From: Tepidiphilus olei
GTDB lineage: Bacteria > Pseudomonadota > Gammaproteobacteria > Burkholderiales > Rhodocyclaceae
DNA: 64,000 bases
Assembly: GCF_006980705.1 (NCBI RefSeq)
Contig: NZ_SBHO01000004.1
Span: forward strand, 118,913-182,912
Direction: 5' to 3'
Positions 31,396-40,313 of the stretch are shown here, piece after piece (the stretch's first letter is position 1; each line of letters begins with the position of its first letter). A program made the translations under genes and the position numbers. The notes beneath the pieces were generated by a model that was not told the DNA's origin, ran no database searches, and saw only the letters and a program-made list of their open reading frames with translations.

Positions 31396-32854
31396 GATAG
31401 AGCTCCCGGTATTCGGCCGCGCGGCGTGGCCAGCCGAAATCCTGTTCCATGCCATTGCGCTGGATCGTGCGCCAGGTACGGGGTTTCTCCCAGTGCGTGA
31501 GCGCGCGCGCCAAGGCGGCGGTGAGCGCTGCCGCCGTCGGCTCCGTGAAGACGAAACCCGTTGCCGTTCCTGCAGCGAGCGTGGCCTCGGTGGTATCGAC
31601 CACGGTATCGCGCAAGCCGCCCACCGCATGCACCACCGGCGGGGTGCCATAGCGCATGCTGTACATCTGGTTGAGCCCGCAGGGTTCGAAACGCGACGGC
31701 ATCACGAAGACGTCGCAGCCGGCTTCGATCCGGTGCGCGAGCGGCTCGTCGTAGCCGAGGTGCACGAACACGCGCTGCGGGTGGGCCGCCGCGAGCGCCG
31801 CGAATCCTTGGGCGAAGCGGGCCTCCCCTGCCCCCAGGGCGACGAAACGCAGCGGGGTGCGCTCGAGCAGCCCTGGCAACGCTTCGAGCAGCAGGTCGAC
31901 CCCTTTTTGCGCCACCAACCGGCCGATGAACCCGGCAAGGGGCGCTTCGCGCCGTGCCTCCTGGGGTGCGCAACCGAGGGATTCGAGCAGGGCCGCGCGG
32001 TTGGCGGCCTTGGCGCTCACCCAGCCGCGCGCGGGGGAATAGCGCCGCGCGAGATGGGGATCGGTCGCCGGATTCCAGCGTTCGGTGTCGATGCCATTGA
32101 CGATGCCTTTCAGCCGCCCCTGGGCGCGACACTGCTGCAGGGCGCCCTCGAGACCACAGCCGAACTCGGGGGTACAGATTTCCTCGGCGTAGGAAGGGCT
32201 CACCGTCGTCACCCGGTCCGCCCACAGGATTCCACCCTTGATCATCGACATCTGGCCGTAGAACTCGAGCCCGTCGAGCGACCACCACGAGGGCGGCAAG
32301 CCGAGTCCGCTGAAGAGCGAAGAGGGAAAAAGTCCCTGGTAAGCGAGGTTGTGGATGGTGAAGACGGAGCGCGGCCGCGCCGATTCGAGCGACAGGAAGG
32401 CCGGCACGAGCCCCGTCTGCCAGTCGTTCGCATGCACCAGGTCGAAACGGGCGTGCGGCGCCGCCCGCCCCATCGCCACTTCGACGACGGCGCGGGCGAA
32501 CACGGCGAAGCGCTCCCCGTTGTCCCACCACTCGTGCTCGGCATCCTCGCCGTAGGGGGTGCCGGGGCGGTCGTAGAGCACGGGGATGTCGAGCAGCAGC
32601 AAGGGCAGATCGATCCCCTGCGCCCGGCCCCACCACAACCGGGCTTCGTGTTCACGCCCGACGCCGGGCAGCGTACAGGCACCGGCAAGATCTCGCCCTT
32701 CGAGCCGATCGAGCACGCAGCGGTAGGCCGGAAGCATGAGCGTCGGCGCTTCGCCCAAGGCGGCCAAGGCGTGCGGCAAGGCGTGCGCGACCTCGCCCAG
32801 CCCGCCGGTCGTGGCCAACGGATAGAGTTCGGAGGCGGCGAAGAGCACCTTCAT
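31388..32854 (-). CDS. glgA: Glycogen synthase (ADP-glucose type)
   Basis: 488-residue GT5 enzyme that transfers glucose from ADP-glucose to growing alpha-1,4 chains. The N-terminus is MKVLFAASELYPLATTGGLG: the KTGGL loop has threonine at position 15 instead of the usual lysine that contacts ADP-glucose. The C-terminal nucleotide-binding half is standard (GFIGRLVAQKGVDLLLEALP, PSRFEPCGLNQMYSMRYGTPPVV). The start overlaps the glgC stop by 4 bp (ATGA), supporting coupled translation. Confidence 0.96.
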
Positions 32855-34140
32855 TTCGCCACCAAGGGAAATGTGCGACCGAGCATGACCGGGGTGACGA
32901 CGACGATGCCCGAGTCGGGGTCGACGCAGAAACGCTCGCGATCGTGCTCGACGTCGTAGCCGATCTCGGTGCCCGGCGGCAGGACACAGCCCCGGTCGAT
33001 GATCGCGCGCCGAATGCGGCAATGCCGCCCGATCTCGACTTGCGGCAGCAAGATGCTGTCTTCCACGCGGGCATAACTGTGCAGGAAACAGTCGGTGGAG
33101 ACGATGCAGCGGCGCACCGAGGCGCCGGAGAGCACCACGCCGTCGGCAACCAGCGCATCGAGCGCCATGCCGCGCCGCCGATCCTCGTCGAAGGCGAATT
33201 TCGCCGGCGGACGCTGCGGCTGGTAGGTCCAGATCGGCCAATCGGCATCGTAGAGATTGAGCGCCGGTTCGATGGCGCACAGATCCATGTTCGCCTCCCA
33301 ATAGGCGGCGATCGTGCCCACGTCGCGCCAGTAATCGGGACGTCCGGCTTGATTCACGAAAGGATAAGCGAACACCCGCGCCCCGCGCGCGATCATCCCC
33401 GGCAGCACGTCGGCGCCAAAATCGTGCGAGGAATGCGGGTCGTCGTGGTCCCGGCTCACCTCGTCGAGCAACACCTGCGCGTCAAAGACGTAGATTCCCA
33501 TGGAGACGAGCGAGCGCTGCGGCCGCCCCGGCAGGCCGGGGGGATCGGCGGGCTTTTCGAGGAAGTGCTCGACGCGACCCTGCGCATCGACCGACATCAC
33601 GCCGAACGCCCGCGCCGATTCACGCGGCACCTCGATACACCCCACGGTGAGCTCGGCGCCGCTTGTGAGATGCGCCATGAGCATGCGCCCGTAATCCATC
33701 GTATAGACATGGTCGCCGGCCAAGACGAACACGTGCCCGGGGCAATAGCGCGCGATCATGTCGATGTTCTGGTAGATGGCATCGGCGGTGCCGCAGTACC
33801 ACCCCTGCTCGCCCTGCGCGCCATCCTGCGAGGCAGGCAGCACCGCGACGAACTCGCCGATTTCGTGCCGCAGGAAGTTCCAGCCATATTGCAGGTGGCG
33901 TATGAGTGAGTGCGGTGCGTACTGCGTGAGCACGCCGATGCGGCGGATGCCGGAATTGACGCAATTGGATAGCACGAAATCGATGATTCGGTACTTGCCG
34001 CCGAACGGCAGCGCCGGTTTCGCTCGCCACCGCGTCAACTCCTTGAGTCGGCTGCCGCGCCCTCCGGCGAGCACCAAGGCCAAGGTATGGCGCATTTGTC
34101 GCTCCGCGGACGAAGCGGGTACCGTACTCTTCTCCTGCAT
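32851..34140 (-). CDS. glgC: Glucose-1-phosphate adenylyltransferase
   Basis: 429-residue ADP-glucose pyrophosphorylase, the committed and allosterically controlled step of glycogen synthesis. The nucleotide loop GGRGSRLKELT is at 26-36, followed by RAKPALPFGGKYRIIDFVLSN; the C-terminal part is a left-handed beta-helix. I chose the ATG at 34140 because GGGGAGGAG lies immediately upstream; the length then equals that of E. coli GlgC (431). It is the first gene of the operon. A perfect hairpin lies in its leader (34153-34169). Confidence 0.97.
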   Translation of the reverse strand: MQEKSTVPASSAERQMRHTLALVLAGGRGSRLKELTRWRAKPALPFGGKYRIIDFVLSNCVNSGIRRIGVLTQYAPHSLIRHLQYGWNFLRHEIGEFVAVLPASQDGAQGEQGWYCGTADAIYQNIDMIARYCPGHVFVLAGDHVYTMDYGRMLMAHLTSGAELTVGCIEVPRESARAFGVMSVDAQGRVEHFLEKPADPPGLPGRPQRSLVSMGIYVFDAQVLLDEVSRDHDDPHSSHDFGADVLPGMIARGARVFAYPFVNQAGRPDYWRDVGTIAAYWEANMDLCAIEPALNLYDADWPIWTYQPQRPPAKFAFDEDRRRGMALDALVADGVVLSGASVRRCIVSTDCFLHSYARVEDSILLPQVEIGRHCRIRRAIIDRGCVLPPGTEIGYDVEHDRERFCVDPDSGIVVVTPVMLGRTFPLVAK

Positions 34141-34152
34141 ACTCCTCCCCAT

Positions 34153-34169
34153 CGCAGCTTCGGGCTGCG
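34153..34169 (-). promoter_or_regulatory. glgC: Leader hairpin just upstream of the glgC ribosome-binding site
   Basis: CGCAGC and GCTGCG form a perfect 6-bp stem around a 5-base loop, ending about 12 bases before the glgC start and next to GGGGAGGAG. Too weak for a terminator and no T-run follows. In E. coli the glgC leader is a CsrA target; GGA triplets around the Shine-Dalgarno here would allow similar control, but that is inference. Confidence 0.35.
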
Positions 34170-34210
34170 TTTCACCGGAGGGTTTGTCGTTTTTGTTCCC
34201 TATTACATGA

Positions 34211-34513
34211 TCATTTTTTGGTTTTGTTACCCACGAAGAGTTTGTGCGCCAGGCGCACCCCTTCGACCACACCCAGACCCCGCCCCCACCATTTGAGTGC
34301 GGCTTGCGCCGTGCCTCGCCGCCCCAGGCGCCACAGAATCGCGCCACCGGCGAGCGCGAGCGGTACTTTCCAACGCACGAGGGTGCGCCAGGCGTCGTCG
34401 ACCGGACGCACCGCCTCGCGCCATTCGTTCGCCGCCCCTACCATGCGGCGTCGGTGCGCGGCGATGCGCGCCTCCAGCTCGGCCTTGCGGGTGGCGAGTT
34501 CGTCGCGGCGCAT
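34211..34513 (-). CDS. YqjK-like small membrane-associated protein
   Basis: 100-residue protein with an N-terminal basic coiled coil (MRRDELATRKAELEARIAAHRRRM), a central hydrophobic segment (KVPLALAGGAILWRLGRR) and a basic tail. Its position after a YqjD/ElaB-like and a YqjE-like gene matches the E. coli yqjDEK arrangement. The function of YqjK is unknown. It overlaps the stop of the preceding gene by 1 bp and lies 70 bp before glgC. Confidence 0.75.
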   Translation of the reverse strand: MRRDELATRKAELEARIAAHRRRMVGAANEWREAVRPVDDAWRTLVRWKVPLALAGGAILWRLGRRGTAQAALKWWGRGLGVVEGVRLAHKLFVGNKTKK

Positions 34514-34908
34514 CAGGTCTCCTCACCGGGCTCCGCGAGCAGCTGCCGGTCGGTGGCGAGCTGGGCGAGCGTGGCGCGCAATAGGCTGCGGCGCCGGGCC
34601 AAGGCCCGCAAGCGCCAGCCGGAGTAGACGGCACCGACGAGCAGGACCGCGGCCACCGCCGCGATGGCGGTGAGCCGGTGCGTTTCCCAGAAGGCAGCCA
34701 CCACGAACACCCCGACGAAGGCCAGCCCCAAGGCACCCAGCGCCAGGCTCAAACCCGCGAGCAGGAGAAGATCGAAGAGCCGGGCGCGCTCTTCCTCCAG
34801 CTCGAGCACCGCCAGCCTCAGGCGCATCTCGCCGCCTTCGAGCAGATGCTCAATCAAGCGCTTGGAAGCGCCGAAGACGCGCTCCATCGGGCCGGCGGGA
34901 CGCTCCAT
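34513..34908 (-). CDS. YqjE-like phage-holin-family inner-membrane protein
   Basis: 131-residue protein with a helical cytosolic N-terminus (ASKRLIEHLLEGGEMRLRLAVLELEEERARL) and two membrane helices (LLLLAGLSLALGALGLAFVGVFVVAAFW and IAAVAAVLLVGAVYSG). This matches the YqjE/holin-X-type family. The partner YqjD-like protein is encoded immediately upstream. A role in membrane or ribosome association under stress is suggested only by the E. coli context. Confidence 0.82.
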   Translation of the reverse strand: MERPAGPMERVFGASKRLIEHLLEGGEMRLRLAVLELEEERARLFDLLLLAGLSLALGALGLAFVGVFVVAAFWETHRLTAIAAVAAVLLVGAVYSGWRLRALARRRSLLRATLAQLATDRQLLAEPGEET

Positions 34909-35258
34909 CAGCGGCGACCGATCAGCAAACCGATCAGCATGCCGACGGCAGCCCCCAGGCCGATGCTGGTCCAGGGATGCTCGCGCACGTAGCCTTCGGT
35001 CTGCTGCGCGGTGGCGCGCAGCGTGGTGCTTGCCTGCTGATAGAGCTCGGCGCCGCGCTCGGCGAGCCGCGCCCGCGTCTCTTCCAGTCGGGCGCGGGCG
35101 CGCTCGCGCAGCTCGCGGATCTCGCTGCTCGTTTCATTGGCCGTGGCGAGCAGCAACTCATCCAGAGTCTGCGCCAATTGACGCAGCTCTTCTTTCAGCT
35201 TCTCGGTACTGGCTTGCGGCGTGGGGTTCGTTTCCGTTTGCACGTTTTGTTTGGTCAT
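34908..35258 (-). CDS. YqjD/ElaB-family (DUF883) ribosome-associated membrane protein
   Basis: 116 residues: a polar N-terminus, a long amphipathic helix (LKEELRQLAQTLDELLLATA through RARARLEETRARLAERGAEL), then EHPWTSIGLGAAVGMLIGLLIGRR, the hallmark C-terminal membrane anchor of DUF883 proteins. E. coli YqjD and ElaB bind ribosomes at the membrane in stationary phase. It is the first gene of a three-gene set that ends 70 bp before glgC, and glycogen is also stored in stationary phase. Confidence 0.88.
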   Translation of the reverse strand: MTKQNVQTETNPTPQASTEKLKEELRQLAQTLDELLLATANETSSEIRELRERARARLEETRARLAERGAELYQQASTTLRATAQQTEGYVREHPWTSIGLGAAVGMLIGLLIGRR

Positions 35259-35319
35259 GGTGATTCTCCCAGGGAAAATGGCCTTGTTTCATTCTAGGTC
35301 AAAGGGTGAAAGAAAACAC

Positions 35320-35340
35320 GGAAACCTTCGAACGGTTTCG
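35320..35340 (-). terminator. Possible terminator after the thiolase gene
   Basis: On the minus strand CGAAACC and GGTTTC form a stem around GTTCGAA, followed by a T-rich run (TGTTTTCTTT). It is about 90 bp after the thiolase stop and upstream of the yqjD-like gene, separating the two units. Confidence 0.45.
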
Positions 35341-35429
35341 TTTGGACGAGGTCCCCTCGCCCATGAGGCAACCCAAAAGGACTGCACGTCTGCCGCGTTT
35401 CACGCACAAACACGATTCTTCCAGGCGAT

Positions 35430-36650
35430 CTATCGCATACGCTCGATCACCATGGCGATGCCTTGGCCCACGCCGATGCACATCGTCGCCAGGCCATAGC
35501 GGCCGTCGCGGCGTTCGAGCTCGCGCGCGAGCGTGAGCACCAGGCGGGCCCCGGAAGCACCCAGCGGATGACCCAGGGCGATCGCTCCGCCGTTGGGATT
35601 GACGTGTTCGGCATCATCTGGCAGCCCCAGCTGGCGCAACACCGCCAGCGCCTGGGCGGCGAAGGCTTCGTTGAGTTCGATCGCATCGATCCGCGCCAGG
35701 CTCAAACCCATGCGATCGAGCACCTTGCGCGTGGCCGGCGCCGGGCCGATGCCCATGATGCGGGGCTCCACCCCCACGGTGGCCATGGAAAGAATGCGCG
35801 CCATCGGTCGCAACCCATGGCGCGCCACCGCGCTTTCACTAGCAATGAGCACCGCGACGGCGCCGTCGTTCACGCCCGAGGCGTTGCCGGCGGTAATGGT
35901 GCCTCCGGGCTTGACCACACCCTTGAGCTTGGCGAGCATTTCCAAAGTCGTCTCGGGCCGGGGATGCTCGTCGCGCGCCACGGGCACCGTTTCACCCTTC
36001 TTGCCCGCCGGCACCTCCACCGGCACGATCTCGCCGTCGAAGAAACCGCGCGCGGCCGCCTCGGCATAGCGGCGCTGGCTGCGCAGGGCAAAGGCGTCCT
36101 GGTCGGCGCGGGCGATGCCGAACTGCTCGGCCACGTTCTCGGCGGTTTCGGGCATGGAGTCGATGCCGTAGCGCGCTTGCATTTTCGGGTTGACGAAGCG
36201 CCAGCCGATGGTGGTATCTTCGATCTTGGCGCTGCGCGAGAAGGCGCTCTCGGCCTTGCCCATGACGAAGGGCGCGCGCGTCATGCTCTCGACCCCGCCG
36301 GCGATCATCAAATCGGCCTCGCCACAGGCGATCGCCCGGGCGGCGGTGCCGATCGCGTCCATGCCCGAGCCGCAGAGCCGGTTGAGAGTCGAGGCGGGGA
36401 TCGTAGGCGGAAGACCGGCGAGCAGCGCTGCCATGCGGGCGACGTTACGATTATCCTCGCCGGCCTGGTTGACACAGCCGAAGTAGACGTCGTCGACCGC
36501 TTCCCAATCGACCTGCGGCTGGCGCGCCATGAGCGTCGCGATCACGTGCGCCGCAAGATCATCGGGTCGAACGTAAGCGAGTGCACCGCCGTAGCGGCCG
36601 ATGGGGGTACGGATACCATCGCAGAGATAAACCGTCTTCTCCATTCCCAT
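35430..36650 (-). CDS. 3-oxoadipyl-CoA-type thiolase
   Basis: 406-residue thiolase that cleaves a 3-oxoacyl-CoA with CoA. The acyl-enzyme cysteine is C93 (LNRLCGSGMDA); NEAFAAQAL, GGAIALGHPLGASGA and the CIGVGQG cysteine complete the site. TAARAIACGEADLMIAGGVESMTRAPFVMGKAESAFSR and the DTTIGWRFVNP segment match the PcaF/PaaJ subgroup, which acts in beta-ketoadipate or phenylacetate degradation. The divergent neighbour is paaY, which supports the phenylacetate link. No other paa or pca gene is in view, so the exact substrate remains an inference. Confidence 0.9.
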   Translation of the reverse strand: MGMEKTVYLCDGIRTPIGRYGGALAYVRPDDLAAHVIATLMARQPQVDWEAVDDVYFGCVNQAGEDNRNVARMAALLAGLPPTIPASTLNRLCGSGMDAIGTAARAIACGEADLMIAGGVESMTRAPFVMGKAESAFSRSAKIEDTTIGWRFVNPKMQARYGIDSMPETAENVAEQFGIARADQDAFALRSQRRYAEAAARGFFDGEIVPVEVPAGKKGETVPVARDEHPRPETTLEMLAKLKGVVKPGGTITAGNASGVNDGAVAVLIASESAVARHGLRPMARILSMATVGVEPRIMGIGPAPATRKVLDRMGLSLARIDAIELNEAFAAQALAVLRQLGLPDDAEHVNPNGGAIALGHPLGASGARLVLTLARELERRDGRYGLATMCIGVGQGIAMVIERMR

Positions 36651-36808
36651 TCCTCTTCCTTTTTGTGGTTTGGCGCAAAGGGCTGTCTTAAGCCTCTACG
36701 GCGCATGGTAGCATAAGCATTACAGGAGCAAATGACCGGATACAGTGCGCCGCCTTTGTCCCCGGAGAGGTGGGGTTCGGGAAAAACACGGAGGAGGAGA
36801 GAAACATC

Positions 36809-37411
36809 ATGCCTTGCTATGAAATCGACGGGCTCAAGCCCGTCGTCCATCCCGACGCCTACGTCCACCCGGATGCAGTCCTCATCGGCGACGTGCACAT
36901 CGGACCCGGCGTGTATGTGGCGCCGCTCGCGAGCCTGCGTGGCGACTTCGGCCGGCTCATCGTGCATGCCGGCGCCAACATCCAGGACTGCTGCGTCATG
37001 CACGGTTTTCCCGGCATCGACACCGTGGTCGAGGAAGACGGCCACATCGGCCACGGGGCGATCCTGCACGGCTGCCGCATCCGGCGCAACGCGCTCGTGG
37101 GCATGAACGCGGTGATCATGGACGAAGCAGAGGTGGGGGAGTCGGCCATCGTCGCCGCAGCTGCCTTCGTCAAGGCCGGCATGGTGATCCCGGCGCGCAG
37201 CCTGGCGGTGGGCGCTCCGGCCAAAGTCGTGCGCGAACTGAGTGAAGAAGAGCTAAACTGGAAGATCAGCGGCACGCAGACTTATCAGGAACTCACGCGC
37301 CGCAGCCGCGCCACGCTGCGCCCCTGCACGCCGCTTCCCGAAGCCGAACCCGGCCGCAAACGCTTCGAGAAAGAGGGAGTCGTGCCCCTGGTGGCGCTGC
37401 GCAACAAATGA
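36809..37411 (+). CDS. paaY: PaaY-like hexapeptide thioesterase / gamma-carbonic anhydrase fold
   Basis: 200-residue left-handed beta-helix protein. It starts [34 protein letters not shown] and continues [30 protein letters not shown], both characteristic of PaaY rather than of housekeeping gamma-carbonic anhydrases. PaaY hydrolyses stalled CoA thioesters in phenylacetate degradation. The three metal-binding histidines of the fold are present. I chose the ATG at 36809 because GGAGGAGAG precedes it. It is divergent from the thiolase gene. Confidence 0.88.
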   Translation: MPCYEIDGLKPVVHPDAYVHPDAVLIGDVHIGPGVYVAPLASLRGDFGRLIVHAGANIQDCCVMHGFPGIDTVVEEDGHIGHGAILHGCRIRRNALVGMNAVIMDEAEVGESAIVAAAAFVKAGMVIPARSLAVGAPAKVVRELSEEELNWKISGTQTYQELTRRSRATLRPCTPLPEAEPGRKRFEKEGVVPLVALRNK

Positions 37412-37424
37412 ACCCGGGAGTCTC

Positions 37425-38384
37425 ATGGCGCAACGCATCGATCCCCACCTCTGGCAACGCCACGCCTGGATGAACCGCCTGCAGACGGCGGTGCTGGTGG
37501 TCGTGCTCGCCACGCTGCTCGCCACCGTCGGCTGGCTGCTGTGGGGCAATGACGGCATCCTCTACATGCTCGTCTTCTGCGCGGTGTCCCTCCTGCTGCA
37601 ACCGCTCGCCGGCCCCGAGCTGGTACTGCGCCTCTATCGCGCCCAACCCATCGCCCCGGGCGAAGCGCCCGAGCTCCATGCCCTGGTGGAGCGGCTCGCC
37701 ACACGCGCCGGCCTGCCGAGTGTGCCGCGGCTCTACTTCGTCGACACACCCATCGTCAACGCCTTCAGCGTAGGGAGCCGCAACGATGCCGCCATCGCCC
37801 TCACCTCGGGGTTGCTCGCGCGGCTCGATCTGCGTCAGATCACGGGAGTGCTCGCGCACGAGGTGGCGCACATCGCCAATGATGACGTACGGGTCATGAG
37901 TCTGGCCGATTCCCTCACGCGCATGACGAGCGTCCTCTCCCTCACGGGGCAGATCCTGCTGCTGGTCAACCTACCCTTGCTGCTCGTGGGTGCGGCCGTG
38001 GTGAATTGGCTGGCGGTGGCGCTGCTCATCTTCGCGCCGCAGATCGCCATGCTCGTGCAACTGGGGTTGTCGCGGGTGCGCGAATACGACGCGGACCTGG
38101 CGGCCGTCGCCCTCACCAACGACCCCGAAGGGCTCGCCTCGGCGCTCCTGGCCATCGAACGCGTCCATCGTGGCTGGCGCACCTGGCTCTTCCCCGGCTG
38201 GGGCTCTCCCGAACCCTCGTGGCTGCGCACCCATCCAGCCACGGAAGAGCGCGTGCGCCGGCTGCTCGAACTCGCACGACGCGAGCCCCCCGAGCAGGAT
38301 CACGACGACACACCGCCTTTCATTGCTTCATCCGCCTCCGGCCGCACCCCACGCTATCGCCCCGGTAGTGGGCTGTGGTATTGA
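37425..38384 (+). CDS. M48-family membrane metalloprotease (HtpX-like)
   Basis: 319-residue zinc metallopeptidase with the HEVAH motif at 145-149 and a distal Glu (REYDADLAAVAL). Two hydrophobic stretches precede the catalytic domain (27-62) and two more follow (about 172-205). It is similar in plan to HtpX but distinct from the true HtpX at 46656. A role in turnover of damaged membrane proteins is likely. It starts 13 bp after paaY, so the two may be co-transcribed. Confidence 0.9.
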   Translation: MAQRIDPHLWQRHAWMNRLQTAVLVVVLATLLATVGWLLWGNDGILYMLVFCAVSLLLQPLAGPELVLRLYRAQPIAPGEAPELHALVERLATRAGLPSVPRLYFVDTPIVNAFSVGSRNDAAIALTSGLLARLDLRQITGVLAHEVAHIANDDVRVMSLADSLTRMTSVLSLTGQILLLVNLPLLLVGAAVVNWLAVALLIFAPQIAMLVQLGLSRVREYDADLAAVALTNDPEGLASALLAIERVHRGWRTWLFPGWGSPEPSWLRTHPATEERVRRLLELARREPPEQDHDDTPPFIASSASGRTPRYRPGSGLWY

Positions 38385-38403
38385 ATCGGTTGGCATGAGG
38401 CAC

Positions 38404-39603
38404 TCACTCGTGCCGCAGCGCCTCGATCGGATCGAGCCGTGCGGCGCGGCGCGCCGGAAAGAAACCGAAGACGATGCCGATCGCCCCCGAGAAGAGCGCC
38501 GCGATCACCACGATGCCGTAATCGGGCGAGAAGGGGAAAGCCAGCTTTTGCGCGGCGACGAAAGAAAACGTCAACGCCAGAATGATGCCGATGGTACCGC
38601 CCAGAAAGGAGAGCACCACCGCTTCCACCAGGAACTGCAGCATCACGTCGGCGGCGCGCGCGCCGATCGCCAGGCGAATGCCGATCTCGCGCGTACGTTC
38701 GGTCACCGAGACCAGCATGATGTTCATGATGCCGATGCCGCCCACCAACAGGCTGATGCCGGCCACCGCGCCGAGGAGCGTGGTGAGCATGCGCGTGGTG
38801 CTGGTGAGCGTGCGCTCGATCTCCTTGGAATCGACCAGGCGGAAATTGTCCTCCATGTTGGCCGACAGATGCCGGCGCTCGCGTAGCACGAGCCGGATGT
38901 CTTGAAGCACGCGCTCGTTGTCGACGCCATCGGCGAGCGAGAGCTGGATCGAGTCGACATCGGTGCTCCCGGAGATGCGGCGCTGGAAAGTACGCAAAGG
39001 GATGAGGGCGATGTCGTCCTGGTCGTTGCCCATGGCGCTTTGTCCCTTGGCATCGAGCAGGCCGATGATCTCGCAGGAGAATTTGTCCACCCGCATGCGC
39101 TGTCCGATGGGGTCGTCCGCGCCGAAGAGCTCACGCGCCACCGTCTGGCCGATGATGCACACCGCCACGCCGGCGCGCAGCTCACTCGGCAGAAAACCGC
39201 GACCTCGAACGATTTCCCAGCGTCGCGCCTCGAGGTACCCCTCGCCCGCACCGACCACGGTGGTGCTCCAGCTCTGGTTGCCGGCCACCACGGTGAGGGT
39301 GCGCAGCGATACGGGCGTCGACCAAACGACGCCCGGCACCTCACGCGCCAGTGCCTGCGCATCCTCGACCTTGAAAGGGATGATGCTCTGCCCGGGCCCG
39401 AAGCCTCGAGCGGGACGCAGGAAGACGATGTTGCTGCCCAGCGAAGAGATCTGGTCCGAGACCGCCTGAGTGGCGCCCCGTCCGAGCGTGACCATGGCGA
39501 TCACCGCCCCCACGCCGATGACGATGCCGAGCACGGTGAGGAAGGAGCGCAGGGCGTTCCTGCCCAACGACCGGATCGCTTCGCGCAGCGCGTTGCCCAA
39601 CAT
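38404..39603 (-). CDS. MacB-type ABC transporter permease (FtsX domain)
   Basis: 399-residue permease with the MacB plan: one N-terminal helix (LRSFLTVLGIVIGVGAVIAMVTLG), a large periplasmic domain (about 45-270) and three C-terminal helices of the FtsX domain (LLGAVAGISLLVGGIGIMNIMLVSVTERTREIGIRLAIGA). Such mechanotransmission transporters push substrates through a TolC channel from the periplasm. The ATPase is encoded separately just upstream, and a membrane fusion protein and outer-membrane factor complete the four-gene operon. Substrate unknown. Confidence 0.93.
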   Translation of the reverse strand: MLGNALREAIRSLGRNALRSFLTVLGIVIGVGAVIAMVTLGRGATQAVSDQISSLGSNIVFLRPARGFGPGQSIIPFKVEDAQALAREVPGVVWSTPVSLRTLTVVAGNQSWSTTVVGAGEGYLEARRWEIVRGRGFLPSELRAGVAVCIIGQTVARELFGADDPIGQRMRVDKFSCEIIGLLDAKGQSAMGNDQDDIALIPLRTFQRRISGSTDVDSIQLSLADGVDNERVLQDIRLVLRERRHLSANMEDNFRLVDSKEIERTLTSTTRMLTTLLGAVAGISLLVGGIGIMNIMLVSVTERTREIGIRLAIGARAADVMLQFLVEAVVLSFLGGTIGIILALTFSFVAAQKLAFPFSPDYGIVVIAALFSGAIGIVFGFFPARRAARLDPIEALRHE

Positions 39604-40313
39604 CAGGAGGACTCCTCGATGCGTTCGATGTGCCCGTCGCGGAAGTGCACCACGCGCCGGGCGTAGGCGGCGATGTCCGGTTCGTGCGTCACCATGACGA
39701 TGGTGAGATGCCGTTCGCGATTGAATCGGGTGAGAAGCGCCATGATCTCGTGGCTACGGGCAGAATCGAGGTTGCCGGTGGGCTCGTCGGCGAGCAGGAC
39801 CTTTGGCTGGGAGACGATGGCGCGAGCGATCGCCACCCGCTGCTGCTGCCCGCCGGAGAGTTCGCTCGGCACGTGATGCTCCCGACCGGAAAGGCCCACC
39901 TGGGCGAGCGACTCACGCGCGCGCAGGCGCCGTTCGTGGGTCGGCACCCCTTGATAGACGAGCGGCAGTTCGACGTTTTCCTGAGCCGTGACGCGCGGCA
40001 ACAAGTGAAAGCCCTGGAAGACGAAACCCAGGGTGTAGCGGCGCAGCAAGGCACGGCCGTCACCATCGAGCTCGGTGACTTCGAGATCTCCGAGCCGGTA
40101 GCTGCCGCGGGTGGGCGTGTCGAGGCAACCGAGGATGTTCATCGTGGTCGACTTGCCCGAGCCGCTCGGTCCCATGAGGGCGACGAACTCGCCCGGCCAC
40201 ACGTCGAGATCGATGCCGCCCAGCGCCACGACGCGCGCATCGCCCTGGCCATAGACGCGCTCGACGCCGCGCAGCTGGATGAGCGGGGTGCCCTGTCGCC
40301 CTGGTTCGGTCAT
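39603..40313 (-). CDS. MacB/LolD-type ABC transporter ATPase
   Basis: 236-residue ATPase with Walker A GPSGSGKST, signature LSGGQQQRVAIARA, Walker B VLLADEPTGNLD and switch His (VTHEPDIAAY). The subfamily is that of MacB, LolD and FtsE. It pairs with the FtsX-type permease next to it; stop and start overlap by 1 bp. Its own start overlaps the fusion-protein stop by 4 bp. Confidence 0.95.
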   Translation of the reverse strand: MTEPGRQGTPLIQLRGVERVYGQGDARVVALGGIDLDVWPGEFVALMGPSGSGKSTTMNILGCLDTPTRGSYRLGDLEVTELDGDGRALLRRYTLGFVFQGFHLLPRVTAQENVELPLVYQGVPTHERRLRARESLAQVGLSGREHHVPSELSGGQQQRVAIARAIVSQPKVLLADEPTGNLDSARSHEIMALLTRFNRERHLTIVMVTHEPDIAAYARRVVHFRDGHIERIEESS

